DNA from: CAZSWR01 sp964610885
Lineage (GTDB): Bacteria > Bacteroidota > Ignavibacteria > Kapaibacteriales > UBA2268
Direction: 5' to 3'
NCBI GenBank assembly: GCA_964610885.1
Contig: CAZSWR010000013.1
Coordinates: forward strand, 1-51,425
Length of the DNA stretch: 51,425 nucleotides
This document shows, piece by piece, positions 8,989 to 17,547 of this stretch. The position numbers and the translations under genes were made by a program. Under the pieces are notes generated by a model that saw only the letters and a program-made list of their open reading frames with translations, had not been told where the DNA came from and searched no databases. How positions within the stretch are numbered: position 1 is the stretch's first letter; each line of letters starts with the position of its first letter.

Positions 8989-11874
8989 ATGAACGCAAAC
9001 AATAACTCCGAAACCGGCGCTACTCCAGAGATCAAGAGAGCCATGAATTCGTTATGGGACAACCTTAGGGAAATCGGCGGACGGTTCGCCCGAGTGCAGC
9101 AAGCCAACGAAGAGCTTAAAAACAGGATTGACAGCTACACGAAGGAGTTCGCCCAGAAGGAACAGCAGATCTCAGAGATTCACAATCGGATCATTGCGCT
9201 CGAGGACGAAAACTCGAAGAATTCCGAATTGGCAGACATTTATTTGCAAGAGCGCAACATGCTCAGGGAAAAAACCGAGAGATTTGACGAAATCATGGCG
9301 GACTATGAATTTGTTAAGTCCGAAAACGCGGAGCTAAAAGAAAAAAGCATTGAATTGGAGGCCAAACTCGGCCTAATCCCCGAACTCGAAGAGCGAATGA
9401 ACGAATTGCGCGAGTCCATCGACACACTCGAAAACGATAAGACTTTCCTTTCGGTGCAGGTGGAGGAACTCGGCAAGGGCCAAACAGATTTCTCGTACGC
9501 TCGGCAAGAGCTGGCGCGGAAGAATCACGAACTATACGTTCGGGACGACGAAATCAGCCGCCTACGGGAAACAATCTCGACACAGGAAAGCAGAATCTTG
9601 GACCTCGAAACTCGTCTGTTGCAATCTCAGGAAAGCCTTGAAGATTTCAAAAAAAAAATCGATGAAATAGCCGACGACCTCGCCCTTCGCGACATAGTGA
9701 TCCAAGAAAAAGAGAACGAAATACTGCTATACCGCAGCGACCTCACATCGGCCGAAAAGCAGCTGGCCATCAACTCCACCATTCAAAAGAAATATAACGA
9801 ACTTTCGATCGAGCGCACCGACCTGTTGCGGAAAATTACTGCGCTCGAAGCCTCACTACTCGATGCCCAAAACGCATTCCTTTTGGCCGAAGAAGAAAAC
9901 CGCAACCAAGCAAGCGAAATCGCCGGCAAGGACATTGCCATCGAGAATGCAAACTCAGAAATTGCGCATCTGAAAATGGAGATGAGGTCTTCGGGCCACG
10001 AATCGGACCGTCTCGTTGCCATTATCGATTCAAAAGACAGAGATTTGGCCAAACAAAACGAGGACATATTCCACCTCCAGGAGGAGTTGCTACTCTTCCG
10101 CCGAAACGTCGAAGACCTCGAACGCGAGCTTGGCGAGATCAAATCCACAGCGAGCGAAACGGAAACAAACCGCGAGGCTGCCGATGAGGCGCGGAATTCC
10201 GAACTGGCGCACTTGGAGGAATTGCTCAAGGAAAAGCAGAACGAACTGAATGCCGCCATGGCCGAGATCTCCAGCCTAAGGATCGCCCTGCGGGACAAAG
10301 CCAACGAAGCCATGCTGCAAGCAGAAGCCGAAATGAATCGCTTGCGTGGCGAATTGGACGAGAAGGACAAGCAGATTCAGAAATTGCAAGCCGACTTGGA
10401 AACTGCCGAAGCCGCCGCATCGGAAATACACGAATTGAAAGACGAGCTGGAGCGCTCGCGCGCAGAGGTGGACCAGATGGGCACCAGAATGGCAAGCCTT
10501 TCGGGCGAATTGGCAGAGGCGCGGCGTGGCGCGGACTCGGGCCGCGAGATGTCCGCCGAAATCGAATCGCTCAAGGAAGAATTAGCCGTCCGGGAGGAAG
10601 AGATCAAATCGCGGAACGAAAAAGCCCGGCAAATGCTCGAAAGAATTGAATCCTTGGAGGCTTCGATCAAGGAATTGGACGCGGAAACCCTCGCCCGCCA
10701 CGCCGATGAGGAATCCTTGCGAACAGCCCTCAACGAAGCAAATCGGGAGGCCGAGAGGCTGCACGGCGAAATCAATTCGATGCGGTCGATGAGCCTCGAG
10801 CAAGTGCGCGAAATCGAAAACCTGAGCGAGACAATCAATAAGTACAAATTGGAATGCGAACTCTCGGCGGTGAAAGTGTCCGAACTGGCCTCGTGGCGTT
10901 CGGCGAATGAATTGATACTCAAGGAAAAGGACGACCGAATCCGCCAATTGGCGCTAACGGTCTCCGAAGCGCACCAGGCCGAAGAGAATGCAAAAGTGGC
11001 AAATAACAGATTGATTGATGCCCAAGAAGAAATCGACAGGCTGCACTCGGCTCTCGAATCCGCCACTGAGGAAATTGGTCACGCCAAGGAAGCGCAGTCA
11101 GCCAAGCAGACCGAAGTCAGCGAACTGGCCGAAGGTCTGAAACGCGAATTGCTCGCTGCGCATAGCGAACTGCAAGTTGCTCAACGAGCATTGGAGGCGG
11201 CAGGGCAGAGCCGAGACGAAGCAAAAGCCCAGTACGAAAGCGAAATCCGCAGAGTACGGTCAGAGTTGCACTTGGCCAAGGACCAAAACGAGCGAATTAT
11301 TGCCGAAAGGGAGGCTCTGGTCGATGAATTCGGCAGGAGCCGAGTGTCTCTGGAACGCGAACTGGCCAAACTGGCAGAGGAATCGGCCGCGAAGGCAGAG
11401 GAAGCATCAGCCCAAGCCGCCCAAATCGAGGCTCTTCGCAATGAATTGAAGCAAAAAGAAGAGAATACTGCCGTACTGATCCACCAAATCGAAGAGCAGA
11501 AGGCAGACGACGAGCAACTGGCCGAAGACAATAGCGGCGAGATTGCCGTGCTGAAAAGCGAAATCTCCGTTATGGCCGCCGAAATCGAATCGCTCAAGAA
11601 AGAACTCGAGGAAGCATCGAAGGGCAAGGCAGACAAAAAAGCCAATTCCGAACGCTTGGCAGCGGCCGAGGCCGAATGCAAAGAACTGCGCAAACAGGCC
11701 AAACAAGCAGAAAAAGAGCGCGCAGCCCTCGAAACCAAGCTGGAAGACGTGAAACGGCGCACCGACCTGAGCAATACACTTTTCGCCTTCGCCGAGATGC
11801 CCGAAGGCCGCAACAAGGAGCAAAAACAGGCACTTATCGAACGCATCGAAAAGTTGCTCTCCGCATTTAATTAG
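8989..11874 (+). CDS. Giant coiled-coil protein located between pheT and zapA
   Basis: 961 residues, almost entirely charged heptad-type coiled coil (rich in Glu, Lys, Arg, Ala, Leu, Ser) from about residue 25 to 925; no membrane helix, signal or P-loop, so it is cytoplasmic and not an SMC ATPase. The short N-terminus (residues 13-60, with RAMNSLWDNLREIGGRF) and C-terminus (RNKEQKQALIERIEKLLSAF) differ from the middle. As I recall, Bacteroidota genomes carry a coiled-coil gene of about 100 residues in this position just before zapA, ending in a similar basic-hydrophobic helix; if so, this is a greatly expanded version. That is inference, as is a role in FtsZ-ring organisation with ZapA, comparable to ZapB. 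The Ala/Glu codon-rich middle is GC-rich and continuous, without frameshifts. No Shine-Dalgarno sequence is evident. Confidence 0.85.
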   Translation: MNANNNSETGATPEIKRAMNSLWDNLREIGGRFARVQQANEELKNRIDSYTKEFAQKEQQISEIHNRIIALEDENSKNSELADIYLQERNMLREKTERFDEIMADYEFVKSENAELKEKSIELEAKLGLIPELEERMNELRESIDTLENDKTFLSVQVEELGKGQTDFSYARQELARKNHELYVRDDEISRLRETISTQESRILDLETRLLQSQESLEDFKKKIDEIADDLALRDIVIQEKENEILLYRSDLTSAEKQLAINSTIQKKYNELSIERTDLLRKITALEASLLDAQNAFLLAEEENRNQASEIAGKDIAIENANSEIAHLKMEMRSSGHESDRLVAIIDSKDRDLAKQNEDIFHLQEELLLFRRNVEDLERELGEIKSTASETETNREAADEARNSELAHLEELLKEKQNELNAAMAEISSLRIALRDKANEAMLQAEAEMNRLRGELDEKDKQIQKLQADLETAEAAASEIHELKDELERSRAEVDQMGTRMASLSGELAEARRGADSGREMSAEIESLKEELAVREEEIKSRNEKARQMLERIESLEASIKELDAETLARHADEESLRTALNEANREAERLHGEINSMRSMSLEQVREIENLSETINKYKLECELSAVKVSELASWRSANELILKEKDDRIRQLALTVSEAHQAEENAKVANNRLIDAQEEIDRLHSALESATEEIGHAKEAQSAKQTEVSELAEGLKRELLAAHSELQVAQRALEAAGQSRDEAKAQYESEIRRVRSELHLAKDQNERIIAEREALVDEFGRSRVSLERELAKLAEESAAKAEEASAQAAQIEALRNELKQKEENTAVLIHQIEEQKADDEQLAEDNSGEIAVLKSEISVMAAEIESLKKELEEASKGKADKKANSERLAAAEAECKELRKQAKQAEKERAALETKLEDVKRRTDLSNTLFAFAEMPEGRNKEQKQALIERIEKLLSAFN

Positions 11875-12044
11875 TCCGTGAAGGTTAATTATTAATTTTT
11901 ACAAAAAAAATGCTTGCTCTTGAAAGCAGTTTAGTGTATCTTTACGGAGTATTAGGATTTAATTTTTGAGTTTTTTTACAATAATATACAATAAATATAT
12001 AGATATTTTATCTTAATAACAAGAATTGACAACGAGAAAAAAAC

Positions 12045-12320
12045 GTGAAATCTGTGAAAATTGTAATCGGCGGTAAAGAGTACACATTGAAAGGGGACAA
12101 CGAATCGGTGATCCAAAAGGCTGCCGCAGACATCAACCAGCAATTGGAAGAGTTGGCGGGAAAGTACAAGGAAGAATCGACGACGACGCTCTCTGTCCTT
12201 GCGTCTCTGAACATAGCCGAGAAATTTTATAGGACGAAACATGAATACGAATCGGACATGGCTTATATGGAAAACGAAATTACAAAAATGAGCGACTACA
12301 TTCGGAACATCATGAAATAA
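12045..12320 (+). CDS. zapA: Cell division protein ZapA
   Basis: 91 residues, close to the usual 90-110. The N-terminal part has the small ZapA globular head (KSVKIVIGGKEYTLKGDNESVIQ), then a long helix (about 25-91) that forms the coiled-coil tetramer. ZapA binds FtsZ and bundles protofilaments at midcell. The gene lies 170 bases after the giant coiled-coil gene, and 59 bases before a structured RNA. Gammaproteobacteria carry the 6S RNA gene just downstream of zapA, and the order seen here matches. The ATG at 12045 is the only sensible start; the upstream GAGAAAAAAAC is at best a weak ribosome site. Confidence 0.9.
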   Translation: MKSVKIVIGGKEYTLKGDNESVIQKAAADINQQLEELAGKYKEESTTTLSVLASLNIAEKFYRTKHEYESDMAYMENEITKMSDYIRNIMK

Positions 12321-12346
12321 AAGATTTTATGTATTGGAACCAGCTC

Positions 12347-12379
12347 TTTGAATATGAATAAAAGCAAATAAAAATTTTG
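12347..12379 (+). promoter_or_regulatory. Possible Bacteroidota-type promoter for the structured RNA
   Basis: TTTG (12347-12350) is followed after 21 bases by AAATTTTG (12372-12379), which matches the Bacteroidota -7 element TAnnTTTG except for its first base. Transcription would start near 12384, inside the first stem of the RNA, so this is only suggestive. Confidence 0.3.
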
Positions 12380-12616
12380 CCGCATTATTCTTCGTTGTCA
12401 GATTACGAGTATAAGAACCGATATTAAATTCCATTAGGGTAACAGGCTCTTTTTGCAAATGACAGGCCTCATTCCGTGCTCTCTAACACGCGGAAAACGT
12501 CTCCTTCGCTGGGGGCGTTCGGTGGAAGTCAAATTCAGGAAGGCTGTCTCCCGCACTGTTGGGTTGGGTTCTTTCCAACTCGCCGGGATCTGTCGGCAGA
12601 ATAATGCGGTTTTTTT
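12380..12616 (+). ncRNA. ssrS: Structured RNA between zapA and rny, candidate 6S RNA
   Basis: A 12-bp perfect closing stem CCGCATTATTCT (12380-12391) / AGAATAATGCGG (12598-12609) continues as GTTGTCAGAT (12394-12403) / ATCTGTCGGC (12588-12597) with two G-U pairs and one mismatch, then GAGT/ACTC and AGAACC (12414-12419) / GGTTCT (12567-12572). Further in, AACAG/CTGTT pairs, and AACGTCTCC-TTCGCT-GGGGGCGTT forms an apical hairpin. Seven Ts follow at 12610-12616, so the transcript end is on the plus strand. A long, interrupted rod of about 230 nt next to zapA fits 6S RNA, which mimics an open promoter and binds RNA polymerase. The identity is inferred from position and shape, not from a covariance search; it could also be an unknown ncRNA or a 5' leader of rny. 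Confidence 0.6.
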
Positions 12617-12723
12617 GTGTTCATTTATTATTAGTAGTTATTATTATTTATCCAGATATTTTTTGCATACTTTGATAACGTGTGGCTATGCTATAGGAGT
12701 ATGGAAGAGAAAAAGGAGTTCTT

Positions 12724-14286
12724 ATGAGTGAAATGATGATTGTGATCCTTAGTCTGATCGGCATGATAGTTGGTTTTGCTATTGCGTATTTTGCAAGCAA
12801 CCGCCTATTTGCCGCCAAGATCGACGAAGGAAAGCAAACCGCCCAAAGTATTATTAAGGAAGCGGAAAAGGAAGCAAACAACCTGAAGAAAGAGAAGCTG
12901 CTCGAAGTGAAGGAAGAGTGGCACAAACGCAAACAGGAATATGACAACGAAGTCCAGGCCAAAAAGCAAAAAATTCAAGGTGCCGAGAAAGCCGTCAAAT
13001 CCCGCGAGGAAGCTGTCGAATCCAAATTGGAAGTAATCGGCAAAAAAGAGATTCAGCTCCAAGCATACGACCAAGACCTTCAGAAGCGCGAAGTATCGAT
13101 TAAAACTCGCGCCCTTGAGGTGGAAAAACTTATCGACGAGCAAGCACAGAAGTTAGAGAAAGTTAGCGGAATGAGCCGCGAAGACGCCAAACGCCAACTC
13201 ATGGACAGCATGATCAACGAGGCAAAGGCCGAATCGCAACAGCACATCAAGAAAGTCATCGAAGAGGCCAAGCTAACCGTTCAGAAAGAATCGCAAAGCA
13301 TTATCCTCCAGGCAATTCAGCGGACAGCTTCTGACCATTCGGTCGAAAGCACCGTCTCGGTTGTCAATTTGGACAGCGACGAAATGAAGGGCCGCATCAT
13401 CGGCCGCGAAGGTCGCAACATTCGCGCATTCGAGGCGGCCACCGGCATCGACCTCATCATCGACGATACGCCCGAAGCCGTTGTTATCTCCGGTTTCGAT
13501 CCGTTCCGCCGCGAAGTGGCCAAACTCTCGCTCGAACGTTTGATGTCCGACGGACGTATCCACCCGGCACGCATCGAAGAAATCGTCGAGAAGGCCAAGA
13601 AAGACCTCGAAGAGGAAATCGTCCGCGTGGGCGAAAACACAACTCTCGAATTGGGGCTGTACAATTTCCATCCCGAACTGTTCCGCATGATCGGCAAGAT
13701 GAAATATCGCTCCAGCTATGGGCAGAACCTTTTGAACCACTCGGTGGAGGTGGCGCACATATGCGGAATCATGGCAGTCGAGTTGGGTCTGGATCCGGCA
13801 TTGGCCAAACGAGCCGGTATGCTGCACGACATCGGCAAATGCGTTGACCAAAGCACCGAAGGCCCCCACGCAATGTTGGGATTCGAGCTTGCCAAGAAAT
13901 TCAAAGAGAACCACGTGGTTGCCAACGCAATCGGCGCCCACCACGAGGATATGGACATGGAATCGCCCTATGCAGTGATCGTCCAGGCAGCCGACAGCAT
14001 CAGCGGCGCCCGCCCTGGCGCCCGCCGCGAATCGCTCGAGAACTACGTCAAGCGCCTCGAGAAACTCGAATCGCTGGCCAACAGCTTCGAGGGCGTCGCC
14101 AAAACGTTCGCCATTCAGGCCGGCCGCGAGGTGCGCGTCATCGTCGAACCCGAGAAGATCGACGACCCGACGAGCGACCAACTGGCATTCGAGATTGCCA
14201 AGCGCATCGAAGCCGAAATGGAATATCCGGGCCAGATCAAGGTTACAGTTATTCGCGAACGCCGCAGCGTGGCTTTGGCAAAATAA
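12724..14286 (+). CDS. rny: Ribonuclease Y
   Basis: 520 residues, the normal length. Domains: one N-terminal membrane helix (residues 5-25, IVILSLIGMIVGFAIAYFA), a long coiled coil (about 30-200), a KH RNA-binding domain (about 210-270, with GRIIGREGRNIRAFE), and an HD phosphohydrolase domain with the metal-binding HD pair at His368-Asp369 (LHDIGK). It is a membrane-anchored endoribonuclease that starts mRNA decay. AAGGAG lies just before the ATG, one of the clearer ribosome sites in the window. It follows the candidate 6S RNA after 107 bases and is closed by a strong terminator at 14309-14350. Confidence 0.96.
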   Translation: MSEMMIVILSLIGMIVGFAIAYFASNRLFAAKIDEGKQTAQSIIKEAEKEANNLKKEKLLEVKEEWHKRKQEYDNEVQAKKQKIQGAEKAVKSREEAVESKLEVIGKKEIQLQAYDQDLQKREVSIKTRALEVEKLIDEQAQKLEKVSGMSREDAKRQLMDSMINEAKAESQQHIKKVIEEAKLTVQKESQSIILQAIQRTASDHSVESTVSVVNLDSDEMKGRIIGREGRNIRAFEAATGIDLIIDDTPEAVVISGFDPFRREVAKLSLERLMSDGRIHPARIEEIVEKAKKDLEEEIVRVGENTTLELGLYNFHPELFRMIGKMKYRSSYGQNLLNHSVEVAHICGIMAVELGLDPALAKRAGMLHDIGKCVDQSTEGPHAMLGFELAKKFKENHVVANAIGAHHEDMDMESPYAVIVQAADSISGARPGARRESLENYVKRLEKLESLANSFEGVAKTFAIQAGREVRVIVEPEKIDDPTSDQLAFEIAKRIEAEMEYPGQIKVTVIRERRSVALAK

Positions 14287-14308
14287 TTAATACCGACTTT
14301 TCAAAATC

Positions 14309-14357
14309 ACAACCCGCCCACTTTTGAGAGAATAAAGTTGGGCGGGTTGTTTGTTTT
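14309..14357 (+). terminator. Rho-independent terminator of rny
   Basis: A perfect 12-bp GC-rich stem ACAACCCGCCCA (14309-14320) / TGGGCGGGTTGT (14339-14350), 22 bases after the rny stop, followed by TTGTTTTTC. Confidence 0.8.
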
Positions 14358-14562
14358 TCAAGCGGTCAGAAGGCTACAGAAAATATAGTTTGTACTTTGA
14401 ATTTAATTGTATAATTTGAGATGATGAAATTGGATTCAAAAAATAAAAGATAACAATTTCCTCTTGGCATTCGTAATATATAGTAACCAATGAAGAATCT
14501 TGGATTGAATCGAATGGTAGCATAGACTTCAAGTAAGATTCTGAAATGAATAAAGAAAAAAA

Positions 14563-15471
14563 ATGGATTTAACAGTACGAAACAGAAAGACGCCACCACC
14601 AATTCAACGCCTGACGGCCAGAAAGAAGCTGATTGCTTTTGGTTGGTATGGGGGCAAGTTCTCACATTTGGATTGGCTTTTGCCTCAATTGCCTGATTGC
14701 ATGCACTATTGCGAACCATTTGCTGGCTCGGGTGCAGTATTACTGAATCGGGAGCCGTCACCGGTAGAAACTTACAATGATATTGATGGCGAAGTAGTTA
14801 ACTTCTTCAAAGTACTAAGGGAAGACAAAGACAGGTTGATTGAACATGTTGCGCTGACACCCTTTTCGAGGGAAGAATTTGGAATTGCTTGCGAACTATC
14901 TCCGGATCTGACAAATCTCGAACGTGCGCGCCGTTTCTACGTACGTGCAAGGCAGGTACGAACAGGCTTGGCTCAAACCGCAACAATTGGCCGTTGGGCA
15001 AATTGTAAGAACACAAGCCGAGCCGGAATGAGCGGAGTTGTCAGCCGCTGGCTTGGTGGAATCGAACAGCTTGATTTCATTGCCGAAAGGCTCCTAAGGG
15101 TACAAATTGAAAACCGCCCTGCAACTGATGTAATTCGACTTTACGACAGCAAAGAAACACTTTTTTACTGTGATCCGCCTTATATTCACCAAACAAGAGG
15201 CGACACAAAATCTTACGGTTATGAAATGAGCGATTTCGACCATAAGGAATTAGCAGAAGTATTGAATTCAATCGAAGGCTTAGCCGCAATATCGAACTAC
15301 GAATGCGAATTAATGGAAGAATTATATCCTAAGAATAAATGGACAAAAATAATAAGTCCAGAAAAAACCATCCATTCCACCAAGGATACTCGCCAAGAGG
15401 TACTTTGGGTTAATTATTCCATAGATGAATTGAAATCTAAAAATACCTATACTCTGTTTGCAAATGAATAA
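14563..15471 (+). CDS. DNA N6-adenine methyltransferase (D12 class) of a type II R-M system
   Basis: 302 residues. It carries the Dam/D12-class motifs: WYGGKF near residue 28 (cofactor side), PFAGSGA at 52-58 (AdoMet binding), YNDID near 71, and the catalytic DPPY at 204-207. It transfers methyl from AdoMet to the N6 of adenine within a specific site. The downstream nuclease gene starts inside its last codons, so the two are translationally coupled, as expected for a type II methylase protecting DNA against its partner. The specificity cannot be read from the sequence. The region is visibly AT-richer than pheT or rny, and AT-rich DNA lies on both sides, which suggests horizontal acquisition. 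No Shine-Dalgarno sequence precedes the ATG, only an A-rich stretch. Confidence 0.9.
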   Translation: MDLTVRNRKTPPPIQRLTARKKLIAFGWYGGKFSHLDWLLPQLPDCMHYCEPFAGSGAVLLNREPSPVETYNDIDGEVVNFFKVLREDKDRLIEHVALTPFSREEFGIACELSPDLTNLERARRFYVRARQVRTGLAQTATIGRWANCKNTSRAGMSGVVSRWLGGIEQLDFIAERLLRVQIENRPATDVIRLYDSKETLFYCDPPYIHQTRGDTKSYGYEMSDFDHKELAEVLNSIEGLAAISNYECELMEELYPKNKWTKIISPEKTIHSTKDTRQEVLWVNYSIDELKSKNTYTLFANE

Positions 15472-16591
15472 AAATTCTCCATCAGAAATATTAGAATATC
15501 TGCTACATAAGGCATCTAAAAGACTCTCAAGCTGCCCAGTTCAGCTAACCACGAAAGAAAGAGCAGAAGCAATTTGCAGGTGCAATACTAATAAAGCTCC
15601 AATAAGGTTTTTGATGTCGTGCCTTCTGGCCAAAATTGACGATCCTAAGGTTGATATTAGGAAGCCTTACACAGAAATCGAGGGCGAAGATACTTTTTCC
15701 GGCAGATTCTATGATGAACGATTTGTTGAATTATTTGTTCATAAATACAAATTGCCTTGCAATCCGACAACTGCGTATCTGACTCCGGCATTCAGAAACC
15801 TCGATAGGACTCTCACGACAGATCTTGCCTTAGTCGGTAGGCCAAGAGAAGTGTATGTGGACACACTATTAGTTCTTGATTCAGTTTTCTCAGGGAAGGA
15901 AAAACCTGAGGACGTATTACAGGAAATTATTCGCTTACTTCTTATAATCAAATCCGAAGACGAATCAAGAATGAGTCAATTAATTGCGGACCTAAAACAA
16001 CCTGAAGACGTGTTGCCGCTCGCGAGTGAAGAAATTGTACAGCTATTGGTGCAACACCTAAATTGCAAAGGAGCAAGCCGTTTGCCAGTGCTGATAATTG
16101 CTTCAGCATACCAAACAGTCCAAGGACAAATCGGTGAGCAAAATAAATCATTGCAATCGCACCATGCCGCTGATAAACAAACAGGAGCGATTGGTGATAT
16201 TGAGATTACTCTTGCAAATAGTGACCACATTGTAACGTGCTACGAAATGAAAGACAAAAGAGTTACTAAAACAGATATTGACATTGGCCTACAGAAAATA
16301 TCAAAATCCAACGAAAGAATCGACAATTACATTTTTATTACCACCGAACCAATCGAGGTTGAAGTTTCTGAATATGCGAATTCATTGTACGAGAAAACGA
16401 ACGTTGAATTTGCAGTATTGGACTGCGTAGGGTTTATTCGCCACTTTCTTCATTTCTTTCATCGAAAAAGAAACGTTTTCCTAAACAATTACCAAGCAAT
16501 GGTTCTATCGGAACCGACTAGTTCTGTCTCCCAACCTTTGAAGGAAGCATTTTTAGCACTGAGGCGTGCTTCCGAAGCCGATAGAAGATAG
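15464..16591 (+). CDS. Type II restriction endonuclease, SacI-like family
   Basis: 375 residues from the ATG at 15464, which overlaps the methylase end by 8 bases (ATGAATAA); a TTG at 15458 is a less likely start. The N-terminal half (about 45-115, with the stretch IRFLMSCLLAKIDDPKVDIR and LPCNPTTAYLTPAFRN) matches my memory of SacI-family restriction enzymes (Pfam RE_SacI). The C-terminal part has a plausible PD-(D/E)xK core: Asp245 in GAIGDIEIT, then Glu261 and Lys263 in YEMKDK. It would cut unmodified DNA at the site protected by the adjacent adenine methylase. The family call rests on recall and the motif; pairing with an adenine methylase means the site need not be GAGCTC. Same AT-rich composition as its partner. 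Confidence 0.75.
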   Translation: MNKNSPSEILEYLLHKASKRLSSCPVQLTTKERAEAICRCNTNKAPIRFLMSCLLAKIDDPKVDIRKPYTEIEGEDTFSGRFYDERFVELFVHKYKLPCNPTTAYLTPAFRNLDRTLTTDLALVGRPREVYVDTLLVLDSVFSGKEKPEDVLQEIIRLLLIIKSEDESRMSQLIADLKQPEDVLPLASEEIVQLLVQHLNCKGASRLPVLIIASAYQTVQGQIGEQNKSLQSHHAADKQTGAIGDIEITLANSDHIVTCYEMKDKRVTKTDIDIGLQKISKSNERIDNYIFITTEPIEVEVSEYANSLYEKTNVEFAVLDCVGFIRHFLHFFHRKRNVFLNNYQAMVLSEPTSSVSQPLKEAFLALRRASEADRR

Positions 16592-16679
16592 CTTTTTCGA
16601 ATTTGTTTTTATTTTGATAATTATTTTTAAATACAATTTTCGACAAACAAGAATTTCTATCACTTTCCAATATTAAACC

Positions 16680-17480
16680 ATGGAAATCAAATCAATTAAA
16701 CTGATCTGCTACTCGCCTACTGGTACCACAAAAAAAGTAGCACAAAGCATCGCCAAGGGATTCGGCGCCGAAAGCCTCAGCATTTCCGACATCACCAAAC
16801 CGGAAGCAAGGCAGCGCGCCATCGAAGCAATCGAAGGCGAACTGCTGATCGTGGCCGTTCCGGTCTATATGGGAAGGGTCCCGGCGCTGATTAATGATTC
16901 CTTGAAAGCAATCAAAGCGAACGGAAACCCTGCGGTTTGCGTCGTCGTCTATGGGAACCGGACCTATGGCAATGCACTTTTCGAGCTGAAGGACATTATG
17001 GCCGGTATTGGCTGCCGCCCCGTGGCCGGCGGTGCATTCATTGGTGAGCACTCGTTTTCCACCAAAGAGCTACCGGTCGCCGAATCTCGGCCCAACGCCA
17101 AAGATTTGGAATTTGCTGAGGATTTCGGCAAACGCATCAGGTGCAAGATGATTCCATTAAATTCACTCGGCGAAATGGCCGAGACCGCATTCCCTGGCGA
17201 ATATCCTTATGGCGGCGTTACGGAACTGTGGAGCGTCGATTTCATCGAAATCAGCGACAAGTGCGCCAACAAAGGCATTTGCGCCACTGTGTGCCCGACT
17301 GGCGCCATTACGCCCGCGAATCCCAAGGATATCGACATCAATAAATGTATCAGCTGCTGCGCCTGCATCAAGGCCTGCCCCGAGAGCGCGCGCACGATCA
17401 AAGACAGCCAGGTCAAAGATGCCGCAGTCCGGCTCAACACAATGTGCGGCACGCCGAAGGTAGCGGAAGTGTTTTTGTAA
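16680..17480 (+). CDS. EFR1-type flavodoxin-ferredoxin fusion protein
   Basis: 266 residues. Residues 1-165 form a flavodoxin-like fold with the FMN phosphate loop SPTGTTKKVA near residue 12 and later VPVYMGRVPA and VYGNRTYGNA. Residues about 190-255 form a two-cluster ferredoxin domain. The second motif is complete (CISCCACIKACP). In the first, CANKGICATVCP, the second of the four usual cysteines is Lys, so that cluster has only three standard ligands. Proteins of this build (EFR1 family) are cytoplasmic electron carriers of unknown partner. It stands alone, 88 bases after the nuclease gene; no ribosome site is obvious. GC content returns here to that of the housekeeping genes. Confidence 0.88.
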   Translation: MEIKSIKLICYSPTGTTKKVAQSIAKGFGAESLSISDITKPEARQRAIEAIEGELLIVAVPVYMGRVPALINDSLKAIKANGNPAVCVVVYGNRTYGNALFELKDIMAGIGCRPVAGGAFIGEHSFSTKELPVAESRPNAKDLEFAEDFGKRIRCKMIPLNSLGEMAETAFPGEYPYGGVTELWSVDFIEISDKCANKGICATVCPTGAITPANPKDIDINKCISCCACIKACPESARTIKDSQVKDAAVRLNTMCGTPKVAEVFL

Positions 17481-17547
17481 ATGGTGTTCGGCATTGAAAC
17501 AATTCTCGGATTTATTTGAGATTTTGCGATTGATTAAGTAACAACCA

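Noticed and set aside
12453..12731. 92-codon frame between zapA and rny
   Set aside because: It runs through a strongly paired RNA and overlaps the rny start; the peptide is low-quality and cysteine- and basic-rich without a family.
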